In this document: one piece after another, positions 18,488 to 27,027 of the stretch | How the letters are laid out: each line of letters opens with the position of its first letter | How positions within the stretch are numbered: position 1 is the first letter of the stretch | Source: JAGFIY01 sp964499285 | Lineage (GTDB): Bacteria; Bacteroidota; Ignavibacteria; Ignavibacteriales; Melioribacteraceae | Length of the DNA: 64,000 nt | Assembly: GCA_964499285.1 (NCBI GenBank) | Contig: CAZCLA010000003.1 | Coordinates: 62,001-126,000 of the forward strand | Direction of reading: 5' to 3' | The notes under the pieces: generated by a model | Told to the model about the DNA's origin: nothing | Databases searched by the model: none | What the model saw: only the letters and a program-made list of their open reading frames with translations | Program-made: the position numbers and the translations under genes

Positions 18488-19162
18488 ATGTCCACTATTT
18501 CCAAAGATGATTATATAAAAGCCATTTTTATGGACCAGCAGAGGAACGGTAAAAACGTTTCGGCTACTTTTCTTGCCGGAAAGTTGAACGTATCTAAGGC
18601 TGCTGTGAGTGATATGGGTAAAAAACTTGCCAATCAAGGTTATATCAAGTATGAAGCTTATAGAGGGGCAACTATAACAAAAAAAGGTGAAAAGCTTGCC
18701 CTAAATCTTTTACGAAGACATCGACTTTGGGAAGTATTTTTAATGGATGTTCTTAAGCTCGATTGGGGCGAAGTTCACGAAGAAGCAGAAAAATTAGAGC
18801 ATTTGACTTCCGAGAAATTAATAGATGCTATTGATAAATATCTTCATTATCCGAAATTTGATCCGCACGGACATCCTATCCCAAATAAGTTGGGAGAGTT
18901 TCCCCATACACCAGCGGTTGTATCACTTAGGGATTGTCAGATTAAAAAAAATTATAGAATTGTAAGATTTGATGACGAAAGTTTCGAGCTGATGAAGTAC
19001 TTCAGCCGGCTCGGAATATCACTTTATTCTGAAATTTATCTCAGCGATAGATTGGAATTCGACGATTCTGTCTTTATTGAAATTACCGGAAGAACACAAG
19101 CATTAAGCAGCAAAATTGCCGAAAGAATTTTTGTTACGGAGTTGGAGGAACAGAATGATTGA
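18488..19162 (+). CDS. DtxR/MntR-family metal-dependent transcriptional regulator
   Basis: 224-residue repressor-type protein. A winged helix-turn-helix occupies about 5-75 (LNVSKAAVSDMGKKL recognition region), the dimerisation and metal-binding domain about 75-145, and a FeoA/SH3-like domain the C-terminus. The metal-site block HEEAEKLEH gives H97, E101, E104 and H105. Glutamate at the position that is cysteine in DtxR resembles MntR-type ligands, so Mn or Fe sensing are both possible. It heads the feo operon and a palindrome lies in its promoter, which suggests autoregulation. Start codon is ATG with little Shine-Dalgarno signal. Its end overlaps the next gene by 8 bases. Confidence 0.92.
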   Translation: MSTISKDDYIKAIFMDQQRNGKNVSATFLAGKLNVSKAAVSDMGKKLANQGYIKYEAYRGATITKKGEKLALNLLRRHRLWEVFLMDVLKLDWGEVHEEAEKLEHLTSEKLIDAIDKYLHYPKFDPHGHPIPNKLGEFPHTPAVVSLRDCQIKKNYRIVRFDDESFELMKYFSRLGISLYSEIYLSDRLEFDDSVFIEITGRTQALSSKIAERIFVTELEEQND

Positions 19163-20201
19163 GCAAATTTTAGCACTTGTAGCTGCTTTAATCTTTGCCG
19201 TTTTGTTTGCTGTTATCTTTCTGCCGGAAAACGGAATTTACAATCGGTGGAAAAAACGCCGGCTCGACAGCAGAAAAGTGCTTATCGAAAATGGATTGAA
19301 ATTTATCTACGATTGCGAATACAAACATATTATTTGTACACTCAATGCACTCGCGGGAAATTTGGGAATTAATGCTGATGAAGCAGCGAATATTTTTAGT
19401 CAGATGCATGAAATGAATCTAGTCAAAATGGAAAATGAAAAAATAACTTTAACCAACGAAGGAAGATCCTATGCACTAAAAGTTATTCGAGTTCATAGAT
19501 TGTGGGAAAGATTTCTTGCCGATGAAACAAGTGTTCATCAACTCGATTGGCACGACAGAGCCGAAATTGTTGAGCATTTTCTCAGCAAAGAAGAGACTGA
19601 CAAACTTGCTGCGAGCATTGGAAATCCGGTGGTTGATCCTCACGGCGATCCTATTCCTCTTGCGGATGGTACAATTCCTAAAATGAGTGGAATTACACTA
19701 AACAAACTTGATCAAGGCGATGTTGGCACTATAGTACACATCGAGGACGAACCAAAAGTAGTCTATTCACAAATTTTAGCTTTCGGTTTCTATTTGGGAA
19801 TGGATTTTAGTGTATTAAGAAAATCTGATGATAGAATTGTTATCGAGGCAGACGGAGAAGAAGTGAAATTAAGTCCGATTGTTGCAGAGAATATTACGGT
19901 AAAAAAACAAGAACAGGAATATTCTCCGGTAACAAATACATTAAAACTTTCTGACTTAAAGTTAGGCGAAAAGGCAATGGTGATAGGATTAGCTCCCAGT
20001 TGCAGAGGAAGTCAGCGAAGAAGGCTAATGGATTTCGGTATTATATCCGGAACGATAATAGAAATTGAAATGGAAAATCCTCTTGGCGATCCGTTAGGGT
20101 ATCGTGTAAGAGGGACAACGCTTGCAATAAGAAAAAACCAAGCAGAAATGATCTATATTGAGAAATTAAAAACAACTGAAAATGAATATGCACAATTGTG
20201 A
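19155..20201 (+). CDS. Membrane-anchored DtxR-like protein with two FeoA domains
   Basis: 348 residues from the ATG at 19155, chosen because GGAGG lies about 6 bases before it. An upstream in-frame start would overlap the regulator by 47 bases without such a site. One membrane helix (4-23) is followed by a basic stretch, a DtxR-like winged helix and dimerisation region (about 40-165), and two FeoA/SH3 domains (about 180-250 and 263-338). The metal ligands seen in the neighbouring regulator are kept at the same spacing (H133, E137, E140, H141 in HDRAEIVEH). The second FeoA has APSCRGSQRRRLMDFGI, close to classical FeoA. It overlaps both neighbours, so it is translated with the Feo system. Role is not established. 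Tethered sensor or FeoB partner are both possible. Confidence 0.8.
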   Translation: MIEQILALVAALIFAVLFAVIFLPENGIYNRWKKRRLDSRKVLIENGLKFIYDCEYKHIICTLNALAGNLGINADEAANIFSQMHEMNLVKMENEKITLTNEGRSYALKVIRVHRLWERFLADETSVHQLDWHDRAEIVEHFLSKEETDKLAASIGNPVVDPHGDPIPLADGTIPKMSGITLNKLDQGDVGTIVHIEDEPKVVYSQILAFGFYLGMDFSVLRKSDDRIVIEADGEEVKLSPIVAENITVKKQEQEYSPVTNTLKLSDLKLGEKAMVIGLAPSCRGSQRRRLMDFGIISGTIIEIEMENPLGDPLGYRVRGTTLAIRKNQAEMIYIEKLKTTENEYAQL

Positions 20202-20994
20202 AAACTGTCCGGTATATAACGAAGCACATCTTAAAAAATTAGGAATTAAGATGGATGACTTTGATTATGTTGTCGCATTAGCCGGAAATCCGAACACGGG
20301 TAAAAGCACTGTTTTCAACAGTTTGACCGGTTTGAAACAACATACTGGGAATTGGCCGGGAAAGACTGTAACCAGAGCAGAAGGTGGATTTGAGTACAAC
20401 AACAAATTTTATAAACTGGTCGACCTTCCCGGAACATATTCGCTTCTCTCAACCAGTGCAGATGAGGAAGTCGCACGAAATTTTATTCTCTTCGGCAAAC
20501 CTAATGTGACAGTTGTTGTAGTGGATGCAACAAGATTGGAAAGAAATTTGAACCTAGTCCTTCAAGTCTTGGAGATAACCGACAAAACTGTTGTATGTCT
20601 CAATCTTGTGGATGAAGCTGAACGTCGTGGTATCGAAATTGACGAAAAATCTCTTGCTAGAGAACTTGGCGTACCTGTCGTTACAACAATAGCAAGAGAA
20701 AAAAAAGGTATTAACAAATTAATTGGTACTATAGAAGAAGTTGCATTAGGTAAATATAAAAGCAAACCGAAAAGAATAAAATCTCTTGATCCTAAAATTT
20801 CCAAAGCCTTGGACAATTTGATCGAAATATTGAAAGAAGAATTTCCTGATACACCAAACTTAAGATGGGTGGCAATGCGACTTCTCGAAGGTGATCAAAG
20901 CATAATTGACGCCGTCAATTCCGGTGAGTTAAGCACGATTGCAATAAAAGATAATATGCCGATAAATAATGAACAAATAGAAAAAGTCAGATAA
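20182..20994 (+). CDS. feoB: FeoB GTPase domain (N-terminal half of split FeoB)
   Basis: Soluble G-protein half of the ferrous iron transporter. The 270-residue protein has G1 GNPNTGKS at 35-42, HTGNWPGKTV (switch I region) at 54-63, G3 DLPGTY at 81-86 and G4 NLVD near 140. A guanine-dissociation-inhibitor-like helical region follows and ends partway through. The N-terminus carries a CENC pair (C6, C9) before the G domain. The stop codon is one base before the ATG of the permease gene, in another frame. It overlaps the FeoA-like gene by 20 bases. The two halves together make a normal FeoB. Confidence 0.93.
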   Translation: MNMHNCENCPVYNEAHLKKLGIKMDDFDYVVALAGNPNTGKSTVFNSLTGLKQHTGNWPGKTVTRAEGGFEYNNKFYKLVDLPGTYSLLSTSADEEVARNFILFGKPNVTVVVVDATRLERNLNLVLQVLEITDKTVVCLNLVDEAERRGIEIDEKSLARELGVPVVTTIAREKKGINKLIGTIEEVALGKYKSKPKRIKSLDPKISKALDNLIEILKEEFPDTPNLRWVAMRLLEGDQSIIDAVNSGELSTIAIKDNMPINNEQIEKVR

Positions 20995-20995
20995 A

Positions 20996-22411
20996 ATGAA
21001 AAATAAAGAAAAAATAATTGCCGCAGTCAACAACCTGCGTTGGGAAATGGGGGAGAACTTTCATGATTCTTTAATGGAATCTCTGTACACTGAAGCATCA
21101 AAAATAGCTGATAAAACTGTAGTGTTAAAGGACAGAAAAACAAGATTTAATCTTGATAGAGTTATTGACAGAATCGTCACAAGTAAAATTTGGGGTTTCC
21201 CTTTAATGTTTCTTATGCTTTCTCTTGTTCTCTGGATTACGATTGAGGGATCAAACTACCCTTCGCAATGGTTATCTTATTTACTTCTGGACATGGTTCA
21301 TCCTGTTTTGAAGTCCGTTTCTGCCGATCTAGGTCTTTTTTGGTGGTTGGATGGATTGATAATTGATGGTGCTTATCTAGCGATGGCTTGGGTCATAAGT
21401 GTTATGCTTCCCCCAATGGCAATATTTTTTCCGATTTTTACGCTGCTTGAAGATCTTGGGTATTTGCCCCGTGTTGCTTTCAATCTGGATCGGTTTTTTA
21501 AAGCTGCGGGTGCACATGGAAAACAAGCTTTAACCATGAGTATGGGTTTCGGCTGTAATGCGGCTGGGGTAGTCGCAGCACGAATTATTGACAGTCCGCG
21601 CGAAAGATTGATCGCAATTATCACTAACAATTTTTCTTTGTGTAACGGGAGATGGCCCACACAAATTCTCATTGCAACTATTTTTATCGGCGCTTTAGCG
21701 CCCGCTGAAATTGCCGGAATGGCTGCGGCTTTATCAGTTGTTGGTGTTGCACTATTAGGAATTGCTTTGAGTCTGTTCGTATCTTGGTTTCTTTCGAAGT
21801 CAGTGCTTAAAGGTGAAGCTTCAACCTTTACATTAGAATTGCCGCCTTACAGACCGCCGAGAGTCTTACAGACTCTTTACACTTCTTTAATAGATCGAAC
21901 ATTGATAGTTCTGTGGCGTGCAATTGTTTTTGCCATACCGGCTGGAATAGTGATTTGGGCGATCTCAAATATTTCAGTAAGTGATCTAAGTTTGGCTGAA
22001 CATTTTATTTTCGCTGTTGATCCCACTGCAATTTTCCTTGGCTTGAACGGAGTAATAATTCTTGCATATATTATAGCGATTCCGGCTAATGAAATTGTTA
22101 TTCCTACAATACTAATGTTAACTGTGCTTACCACCGGGTTAGTTGAATTAGGGCCGGGAACGGGAGTTATGTTTGAAATGGACTCGCTTCAAGATACGGC
22201 TTCTATTTTGACGGCTGGGGGGTGGACTGTTTTGACAGGAATAAATGTTATGTTGTTTAGTCTCATTCATAATCCTTGCTCAACAACCATTTATACTATT
22301 TATAAGGAAACGGGGAGCGTAAAGTGGACTATGGTTTCGGTGTTTTTACCTCTTGTTATGGGCTTTTTTATCTGCTTCGTGGTTAGTCAATTATGGAGAA
22401 TCTTTAGCTGA
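20996..22411 (+). CDS. feoB: FeoB permease domain (C-terminal half of split FeoB)
   Basis: 471-residue inner-membrane protein carrying the nucleoside-recognition Gate domains of FeoB. The first 60 residues complete the helical linker that normally follows the G domain. Gate motifs are GFGCNAAGV with LCNGRWPTQ downstream (first half) and HNPCSTTIYTIYKETGS (second half), with their conserved cysteines. About ten membrane helices are visible. Start ATG is one base after the stop of the GTPase half. The CNGRWP form belongs to a FeoB branch different from the enterobacterial CSARLP form. The gene converges with ppk and their ends overlap by 8 bases. Confidence 0.93.
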   Translation: MKNKEKIIAAVNNLRWEMGENFHDSLMESLYTEASKIADKTVVLKDRKTRFNLDRVIDRIVTSKIWGFPLMFLMLSLVLWITIEGSNYPSQWLSYLLLDMVHPVLKSVSADLGLFWWLDGLIIDGAYLAMAWVISVMLPPMAIFFPIFTLLEDLGYLPRVAFNLDRFFKAAGAHGKQALTMSMGFGCNAAGVVAARIIDSPRERLIAIITNNFSLCNGRWPTQILIATIFIGALAPAEIAGMAAALSVVGVALLGIALSLFVSWFLSKSVLKGEASTFTLELPPYRPPRVLQTLYTSLIDRTLIVLWRAIVFAIPAGIVIWAISNISVSDLSLAEHFIFAVDPTAIFLGLNGVIILAYIIAIPANEIVIPTILMLTVLTTGLVELGPGTGVMFEMDSLQDTASILTAGGWTVLTGINVMLFSLIHNPCSTTIYTIYKETGSVKWTMVSVFLPLVMGFFICFVVSQLWRIFS

Positions 22412-24542
22412 TATTTTTTTCACGGTGTTTTATTGTTGGGTTTTCTTTTGGAGTTTCTCTCTGCATTAAGAATTCTTGAACATTAAATGCTCGATTTCCG
22501 TTAATTCCTTGATTAAAAACATATTTTCCGGTCGGAAGCAGCACTCTTGATTTAATATCGTCTTTCAAATAATTTTTAAGGATTTCGTTGATAATTCTCT
22601 CTTTAATTTCCTTATCTTGAATTGGGAATGTTGTTTCTACTCTCCTATCAAGATTTCTCTGCATCAAATCCGCTGAACTGAGATATATTTCCTCTTTCCC
22701 CTTGTTGTAGAAGTAATATATTCTGCTGTGTTCCAAAAATCTGCCAACAATGCTTTTGACAAATATATTATCGCTTAAACCATTTTTCTGTGGGATCAAA
22801 CAGCAAATTCCTCTTACTATCAAATCAATTCTTACACCTGCAGAGCTTGCTTCATACAATGCAGAAATAATTGTCGGATCGACTAGTGAGTTTAACTTAA
22901 AAATTAAATGTCCCTTATTACCATGTCTTACGTTTTCGATTTCACGGTAAATCATATGAAGAAATTTTTGTCGAGTGTTAATAGGTGCAACAATCAATTT
23001 CCTAAAATTATTTTGTTGTGAATAACCGGTTAAATAATTGAAAACTTCCGAAACATCTGCACACAAATCCTGGTCTGCAGTGAAAAAACCTAAATCAGTG
23101 TAAAGTTTGGCGGTTTGTGAATTATAATTTCCCGTTCCGAGATGGACGTAACGTTTGACGCCATCGATTTCTTTTCTAACAACGAGAGACATTTTTGCAT
23201 GAGTTTTTAGACCCACTAATCCATAGACAACGTGGACACCGGATTTTTCTAACTCCCGAGCCCAAAAAATATTGTTCTCTTCATCAAATCTTGCTTTAAG
23301 TTCTACAAGAACCGCAACTTGCTTTTTTCGTTCTGCGGCTTCAATCAAATATTTAATAATTGGAGAATTGGGACCAACTCGGTAAAGGGTCTGTTTGATT
23401 GCCAAAACATCAGGATCTTCCGAAGCGGTTTTAATAAAAGTAATCACGGGCGAAAATGAATCGTATGGATGATGAAGCAGAATATCATTTTTTTTAATTA
23501 TCGAAAATATATTTTCATCTTCTTCAATCGTGGGAAAAGCAAAAGCATGTAGAAGTTTTTCTTTTAGATGATGAAAGGGCAGCTCATAGATTTTTATTAC
23601 ATCGCTAAGACCTAATTGTCCGTCGATTATCTGCAGATCGAATTTTGTTATTTCCAAATTTTCTATCAACACATCGAGCATAAAATCGGGCATCGATTTT
23701 TCAACTTCAAGTCTTACAACTTTACCGAATTTTCTTCTTCTTATATTTTCTTGAATTTCTTCCAATAGATCATCTGCTTCATCTTCTTGAATTTCAATAT
23801 CTGTATCTCTCGTTAAACGAAAAAGGTGAGCGTGTTGAATTTCGAGTCCGGGAAATAATGTGGTTAAATTGTTTTTGATTATATCGTCGATCCAAATGTA
23901 TTTGATCTCCTGCGCTGTTGCAGAGCCGTTTTCAGGTTTTAAGATTGAATCAAGTCTCAATACACGCGGTAAAATACCCGGGATTTTAACCCTGGCAAAA
24001 TGATTTTCACCACCGGCTTTTTTTATGAAAACTGCAATACTCAAACTTAGGTTCGAAATGTAAGGAAAAGGTCGCCCCGGATCGAAGGCAAGCGGAGTTA
24101 ATACAGGATAAATCTCTTTATTAAAAAATTCATCCACTGACTTTTTTTCCAGGTTATTTAAATCGTGGTAAGCTTTAAAATAGATATCCGCTTTTTGGAG
24201 CTCAGGAATAATTTCATTCGCCCAAAGAGAATGTATCTCATCGAGCATATCGTTTACGATTTGTTGAATTTCAATCAATTGCTCTCTTGGTGTTAACCCA
24301 TCAATCGTCGGTTCAATCACATCGGCAAGAACTTGTTCCTTTAATCCTGCCACACGGATCATATAAAATTCATCAAGGTTTGAGAAAAAAATGGATATGA
24401 ACTTCACTCGCTCAAGTATCGGAAGATTTTTATCCAAAGCTTCCTGCAGAACTCTGCGGTTGAATTCAAGCCAGCTTAAATCGCGGTTAATAAAATTCTG
24501 TTTGTGGAAATACTTATTCTGTAATTCTTTTTCTTCGATCAT
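22404..24542 (-). CDS. ppk: Polyphosphate kinase 1
   Basis: Builds polyphosphate from ATP reversibly and acts in phosphate storage and stress survival. I use the ATG at 24540-24542 (712 residues). An upstream TTG in the same frame would add only six residues. The N-terminus NRDLSWLEFNRRVLQEA, the region LKARFDEENNIFWARELE, the phosphohistidine block HLGTGNYNSQTAKLYTD and the later FLEHSRIYYF are PPK1 landmarks. The end overlaps the FeoB permease gene, so the two convergent transcripts meet here. A TATATTTG -7 candidate lies 35-42 bases before the start. Confidence 0.97.
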   Translation of the reverse strand: MIEEKELQNKYFHKQNFINRDLSWLEFNRRVLQEALDKNLPILERVKFISIFFSNLDEFYMIRVAGLKEQVLADVIEPTIDGLTPREQLIEIQQIVNDMLDEIHSLWANEIIPELQKADIYFKAYHDLNNLEKKSVDEFFNKEIYPVLTPLAFDPGRPFPYISNLSLSIAVFIKKAGGENHFARVKIPGILPRVLRLDSILKPENGSATAQEIKYIWIDDIIKNNLTTLFPGLEIQHAHLFRLTRDTDIEIQEDEADDLLEEIQENIRRRKFGKVVRLEVEKSMPDFMLDVLIENLEITKFDLQIIDGQLGLSDVIKIYELPFHHLKEKLLHAFAFPTIEEDENIFSIIKKNDILLHHPYDSFSPVITFIKTASEDPDVLAIKQTLYRVGPNSPIIKYLIEAAERKKQVAVLVELKARFDEENNIFWARELEKSGVHVVYGLVGLKTHAKMSLVVRKEIDGVKRYVHLGTGNYNSQTAKLYTDLGFFTADQDLCADVSEVFNYLTGYSQQNNFRKLIVAPINTRQKFLHMIYREIENVRHGNKGHLIFKLNSLVDPTIISALYEASSAGVRIDLIVRGICCLIPQKNGLSDNIFVKSIVGRFLEHSRIYYFYNKGKEEIYLSSADLMQRNLDRRVETTFPIQDKEIKERIINEILKNYLKDDIKSRVLLPTGKYVFNQGINGNRAFNVQEFLMQRETPKENPTIKHREKNIS

Positions 24543-24576
24543 TTTTGCACCATTCCCCAATATTTTGCGGGGAGTG

Positions 24577-24584
24577 CAAATATA
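24577..24584 (-). promoter_or_regulatory. Possible -7 promoter element for ppk
   Basis: The reverse strand reads TATATTTG, an exact TAnnTTTG match, placed so that transcription would begin about 25-30 bases before the ppk ATG. There is no TTG about 20 bases upstream, which lowers confidence. Confidence 0.45.
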
Positions 24585-24620
24585 ACCATAACGGTTAAGA
24601 ATTACATTTGAAATCGGAGA

Positions 24621-25121
24621 TTACTTAACTATAACTGCAGATGAAAAACTGCTAAGATCGTAATTGATTTCGTTTGATGGTTTTTTAAGCCTTATCAGCG
24701 GAACTTTTGCAATTTTAAAAAATTCTTCAGCTTTAGTATCGTGATAATCAGAGAAAATTATTACTTCTTTGATGCCTGCGGTAATTAAAGCTTTAGCGCA
24801 GTTTGTGCATGGCATATTTGTAACATAGGCAGTTGCCCCTTGAGTGCTTACTCCGTGTGCCGAACATTGAAGAATGGCGTTCATTTCAGCATGGATTGTC
24901 CTTATGCAGTGATTATCTTCTATCATACAACCGACATCTTCGCAATGATCATCACCCGGAATTGAACCATTATATCCTGTTGCCAATATCTGCTTTTCTT
25001 TTACAAGCACACATCCGCAGTGCATCCGCGGGCAGGTGGCTCTTTCGGAAACTAGCATGGCAACTTTTAAGAAATATTTATCCCAAGAAGGTCTATTTGA
25101 AGTAGATTTTTTCGATTGCAT
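24621..25121 (-). CDS. Deoxycytidylate (dCMP) deaminase family protein
   Basis: Zinc-dependent deaminase that converts dCMP to dUMP for thymidylate synthesis. The 166-residue protein has the zinc motif HAEMN (H77, catalytic E79) and PCTNC (C105, C108). GCVLVKEKQILATGYNG at the front and CEDVGC before the zinc site are typical of the dCMP/ComEB branch rather than of cytidine or guanine deaminases. It is divergent from the amidohydrolase gene, with 67 bases between starts. Confidence 0.92.
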   Translation of the reverse strand: MQSKKSTSNRPSWDKYFLKVAMLVSERATCPRMHCGCVLVKEKQILATGYNGSIPGDDHCEDVGCMIEDNHCIRTIHAEMNAILQCSAHGVSTQGATAYVTNMPCTNCAKALITAGIKEVIIFSDYHDTKAEEFFKIAKVPLIRLKKPSNEINYDLSSFSSAVIVK

Positions 25122-25188
25122 TTAATTACCTATATTATTTTGTTCATTCGAAACTATAAATTAATTGTTAAAAAACCTCGTTTAAGAC

Positions 25189-26769
25189 TTGAAAAAATCT
25201 TTCATAAACGGAACTATCTATACCTCCGATAAAAACCTTCCATTCGCAGATGCAGTTATAATTGACGAGGGAAAGATAGCGGCAGTCGGAATTTACGCTG
25301 ATTTGCGAGAACAAATTAAATCCTCTGACGAAATTATTGACCTCAAAGGAAAATTGATGCTTCCCGGGTTTACAGATTCGCATCTTCATCTTATGTACGG
25401 AGCTGAATCGTTAACTCAATTGAATTTCTCAAAAGCAAACTCAAAGGCAAAATTTAGAGTCGACTTAAAAACGTATTTAAGTGAGAAAAAAAATACTGAT
25501 TGGATCATCGGTTACGGATGGGACGAAAATTTATTTCTTCAAGATGGGATTCCAACAAAAGAATGGGTTGATGATATTACCGGTGATGTACCGTTTTATG
25601 CTTTGCGGATGGATATTCATATGGCTCTTGCTAACAGTGCAGCCTTACGTGCAGCAAAAATTGATTCAAACACAGCCAATCCGGTTGGCGGAATAATTCA
25701 AAAGGATGAAAAGGGTATTCCTACCGGGATTTTAAAAGATTCTGCAATGGATTTGGTTAAAAAATCTTTTAATGAGAATTCATTAGAAAGCAAGGAAACC
25801 GGATTTTATAAAGCTGTTAAATATCTTCACCGCAATGGAATAACTAGTGTTCATGATATATCGAACAGAGGTGATTATGATTTTTATAAATCACTTGCCG
25901 CAAAAGGAAGGTTAAATTTACGGATCAACTCAATTCCCAGTATTCAAGAGATGGAAATTCACACGGAACTATTTGAAGTATCCAGGTTCCCGGAGTTGCT
26001 GCGTTGTAAAACGGTTAAAGCATTTTCTGACGGATCGCTTGGTTCATCGACTGCTTGGTTCTTTGATGAGTACTTAAACGAGCCCGGTAATTTCGGACTT
26101 CCCACTGAAATTTTTCAAACCGGTTACATTAAAAAATTAGTCCAATTTGCCGATAAGAATGAAATTCAGCTTGCCATTCATGCAATCGGAAATAAAGCAA
26201 ATAGCGAAGTCATTTCACTCTGCGAAGTACTGAATCAGATTCATGGAAACAGAGACAGAAGATTTAGGATAGAACATTTGCAGCATATTCGCAGATCAGA
26301 TATCAACCGATTACGAAAGGAGAAAATAATTGCATCCGTGCAGCCATACCATCTTGTTTCGGATGCCGATCAGATCGATTATAGACTTTCTCCGAAAGTG
26401 ATTGAGCAATCATATCCGCTAAGAACTTTATTAGATTCACATGTCAATTTGGCTTTCGGGAGTGATTGGACAGTAGTAGAGCCCTCGGTGTTAAAAGGGA
26501 TTGATGCAGCTGTCAATCGGAATACCAGAGCCGGCAAAAAACATTGGCTCTCCTCGCAGCGAATCTCGGTAAAGGAGGCAATTGATGCATATACAATTTT
26601 TCCAGCTTATGCCTCGTTCGAAGAGAATGTAAAAGGCAGCATTACCCAAGGTAAGTTTGCTGATTTCGTGGTTCTTTCAGAAAATATATTTAATGTCCCA
26701 ACTGATGAGATTCTATCAGTAGAAGTTATTTCAACATATTTTAATGGGGATTTAGTTTTCTCAAAATAG
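25189..26769 (+). CDS. YtcJ-like metal-dependent amidohydrolase
   Basis: 526-residue amidohydrolase-3 family protein, cytoplasmic (no signal peptide). The start is a TTG at 25189-25191, since no ATG precedes the conserved first strand (FINGTIYTSDKNLPFADAVII). Metal ligands are visible as TDSHLHL (H65, H67), LAIHAIGNKAN, RIEHLQH and the C-terminal aspartate in FGSDWTV. The family acts on varied N-acyl or cyclic amides and substrate cannot be predicted. It stands alone between a divergent deaminase and a convergent histidine kinase. Confidence 0.85.
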   Translation: MKKSFINGTIYTSDKNLPFADAVIIDEGKIAAVGIYADLREQIKSSDEIIDLKGKLMLPGFTDSHLHLMYGAESLTQLNFSKANSKAKFRVDLKTYLSEKKNTDWIIGYGWDENLFLQDGIPTKEWVDDITGDVPFYALRMDIHMALANSAALRAAKIDSNTANPVGGIIQKDEKGIPTGILKDSAMDLVKKSFNENSLESKETGFYKAVKYLHRNGITSVHDISNRGDYDFYKSLAAKGRLNLRINSIPSIQEMEIHTELFEVSRFPELLRCKTVKAFSDGSLGSSTAWFFDEYLNEPGNFGLPTEIFQTGYIKKLVQFADKNEIQLAIHAIGNKANSEVISLCEVLNQIHGNRDRRFRIEHLQHIRRSDINRLRKEKIIASVQPYHLVSDADQIDYRLSPKVIEQSYPLRTLLDSHVNLAFGSDWTVVEPSVLKGIDAAVNRNTRAGKKHWLSSQRISVKEAIDAYTIFPAYASFEENVKGSITQGKFADFVVLSENIFNVPTDEILSVEVISTYFNGDLVFSK

Positions 26770-27027
26770 GGTTTTTAAAGGAAGAAAGCCGTTGAGGAAG
26801 AGGGCACTCCGCAACGGCTTGGATTGCTAATTAAAGGAGGGTCGTTCTGCTTTACAATATATAAAACAATCTACGTGCCAATTTTGGAGTTCGATTAAAA
26901 CACAGAATCGGACATTGTGGTTTCTGATGACCTAAATTTGAGAAAAGATGTTCTTCTAATTCTCGTGAATAAGAATTATTATCCGATTATCCACTAATTA
27001 AAGTTATTATTAATTTGAAGTGATAAA
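26770..27027. other. Intergenic region with a 9-bp inverted repeat
   Basis: Longest gene-free stretch in the window, between the convergent amidohydrolase and histidine kinase genes. AAGCCGTTG (26786-26794) and CAACGGCTT (26812-26820) form a perfect 9-bp stem, with GGA/TCC allowing a second inner helix. Neither side has a proper T-tract, so it is not a standard terminator, although its place after a gene end fits a processing or termination role. An AAAGGAGGG at about 26834 resembles a ribosome-binding site but no reading frame follows it. Confidence 0.5.

Noticed and set aside
24543..24560. Upstream TTG start for ppk
   Set aside because: Adds only six residues of no conserved character. The ATG at 24542 matches the usual PPK1 N-terminus better.
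26834..26900. Ribosome-binding-like AAAGGAGGG considered as the start of a small gene
   Set aside because: No start codon at suitable distance opens a frame of useful length.
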